Of a stretch of 7,177 bases of DNA, positions 6,558-7,177 are shown in pieces. A program made the translations under genes and the position numbers. The notes under the pieces were generated by a model that ran no database searches, was not told where the DNA came from, and saw nothing but the letters and a program-made list of their open reading frames with translations. Origin of the DNA: an uncultured Lutibacter sp. (GTDB lineage Bacteria; Bacteroidota; Bacteroidia; Flavobacteriales; Flavobacteriaceae); the NCBI GenBank assembly GCA_913061425.1, contig CAJXUO010000069.1, positions 1 through 7,177 of the forward strand, in the 5' to 3' direction. Numbering within the stretch: the first letter of the stretch is position 1; the number at the start of each line of letters is the position of its first letter.

Positions 6558-7175
6558 TTAATAACCTGGATTTTGTGATAAAACATTATTACTTAAGTTA
6601 ATTTCTCTTTGTGGAATTGGCAATAAAAGATCTGAGGCGCTAAAACTACCACCTGTTGCAGATGAAAATCCTGCTAATACAGTTTGTGCTTCGTTAAAAC
6701 GAATCAAATCGAATAAACGATGATTCTCATAAGCTAGTTCTACACGTCTTTCATCTAATAATTCTTGTTTAGTGATATCATCATCACCTAATAAACCAGC
6801 TCTTAAACGAACTTCTTCAAAAGAATCTAAAGCCGCTTGTACCGTTGTACTTGTACCTCCAGCCATAATTGCTTCTACATGCATTAATAGTACGTCTGCA
6901 TAACGTAAAACAATCCAATCATTACCAGCCTTTGTACGGTCAGTAACTGTTGAAGTTATCCCTAAAACTGGATCTGCTTCTGGCAAATATTTCACAACTT
7001 GAAATTGTGTTGGTTGACCAGCATCTACTCTATAAGAATACAATGTTCTATCTCCACCTAACGCATCTAAAGCATCTCTTGAATCTAACGTTGTATAATT
7101 TACACCGCTTGTTCTACCTACAGCATTTAACCATTCAGCAGAAAAATTTTGACTATCAGCAGAATCACCTATATA
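6558..7175 (-). CDS. susD: SusD/RagB-family outer-membrane glycan-binding lipoprotein, C-terminal part only
   Basis: The last 205 codons of a SusD-like protein; the reading frame is open to the right end of the window, so the N terminus, lipobox and TPR-rich first half are outside. A TTG near 7043 is an ordinary internal Leu codon and not the start, because the frame continues upstream without a stop (YIGDSADSQNFSAEWLNAVG is the first part visible). SusD hallmarks are LRYADVLLMHVEA, the ERRVELAYENHRLFDLIRF segment near the C terminus, and the ending LLPIPQREI...LSQNPGY, which is the standard close of the family. Such proteins sit as a lid on the SusC TonB-dependent porin and pass oligosaccharides into it. 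Here the ligand is probably alginate oligomers, judged from the downstream lyase and KDG pathway. The susC gene is expected just beyond position 7177. Confidence 0.93.
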   Translation of the reverse strand, partial: YIGDSADSQNFSAEWLNAVGRTSGVNYTTLDSRDALDALGGDRTLYSYRVDAGQPTQFQVVKYLPEADPVLGITSTVTDRTKAGNDWIVLRYADVLLMHVEAIMAGGTSTTVQAALDSFEEVRLRAGLLGDDDITKQELLDERRVELAYENHRLFDLIRFNEAQTVLAGFSSATGGSFSASDLLLPIPQREINLSNNVLSQNPGY

Positions 7176-7177
7176 CC

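Noticed and set aside
6558..7043. A 161-residue protein starting at a TTG codon
   Set aside because: The frame has no stop upstream and continues to the window edge with SusD-like sequence, so the TTG is an internal Leu codon.

Overview
This is an AT-rich, single-strand-coded contig that looks like part of an alginate utilisation locus from a marine member of the Flavobacteriia (Bacteroidota). Three things point there: a SusD-family protein directly followed by a lipoprotein with a PKD fold and a PL7 alginate lyase; a cytoplasmic branch ending in KDG kinase and KDPG aldolase; and weak Shine-Dalgarno signals with short AT-rich spacers. All eight genes are on the minus strand, so transcription runs from position 7177 towards position 1. 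Both outer genes are cut by the ends of the window.

Layout in transcription order: 3' part of susD (7175-6558); PKD-domain lipoprotein (6545-5553); PL7 alginate lyase (5546-4620); a 151-bp intergenic region holding a perfect 12-bp palindrome (4506-4517); GntR/FadR-type regulator (4468-3767); MFS uronate transporter (3744-2461); SDR, probably a DEH reductase (2426-1662); kdgK (1637-591); kdgA (587 to 46, 3' end missing). Apart from the 151-bp region the gaps are only 3 to 34 bp, so there appear to be two tightly packed transcription units: an envelope unit for capture and cutting, and a metabolic unit led by its own regulator.

How the genes fit together (family knowledge plus inference): SusD and the lipoprotein bind alginate chains or oligomers at the cell surface. 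The PL7 lyase cuts them to unsaturated oligomers, and monomers become 4-deoxy-L-erythro-5-hexoseulose uronate (DEH). The MFS carrier brings the monomer through the inner membrane. The SDR reduces DEH to 2-keto-3-deoxygluconate (KDG), KdgK phosphorylates it to KDPG, and KdgA splits KDPG into pyruvate and glyceraldehyde-3-phosphate. The GntR protein probably represses the unit through the palindrome and is released by an intermediate such as KDG, as described for AusR of Zobellia galactanivorans. SusC, an exolytic oligoalginate lyase (PL17 or PL6) and KdgF are not in the window and may lie beyond its ends.

The first 45 bases are not biological. They match the end of an Illumina P7 index primer followed by the Nextera read-2 adapter and the Tn5 mosaic end, so the break in kdgA is a library or assembly artefact. 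The system is a recognisable known type rather than a wholly new one. The parts least explained by known families are the C-terminal domain of the PKD lipoprotein and the strongly polybasic linker of the lyase.
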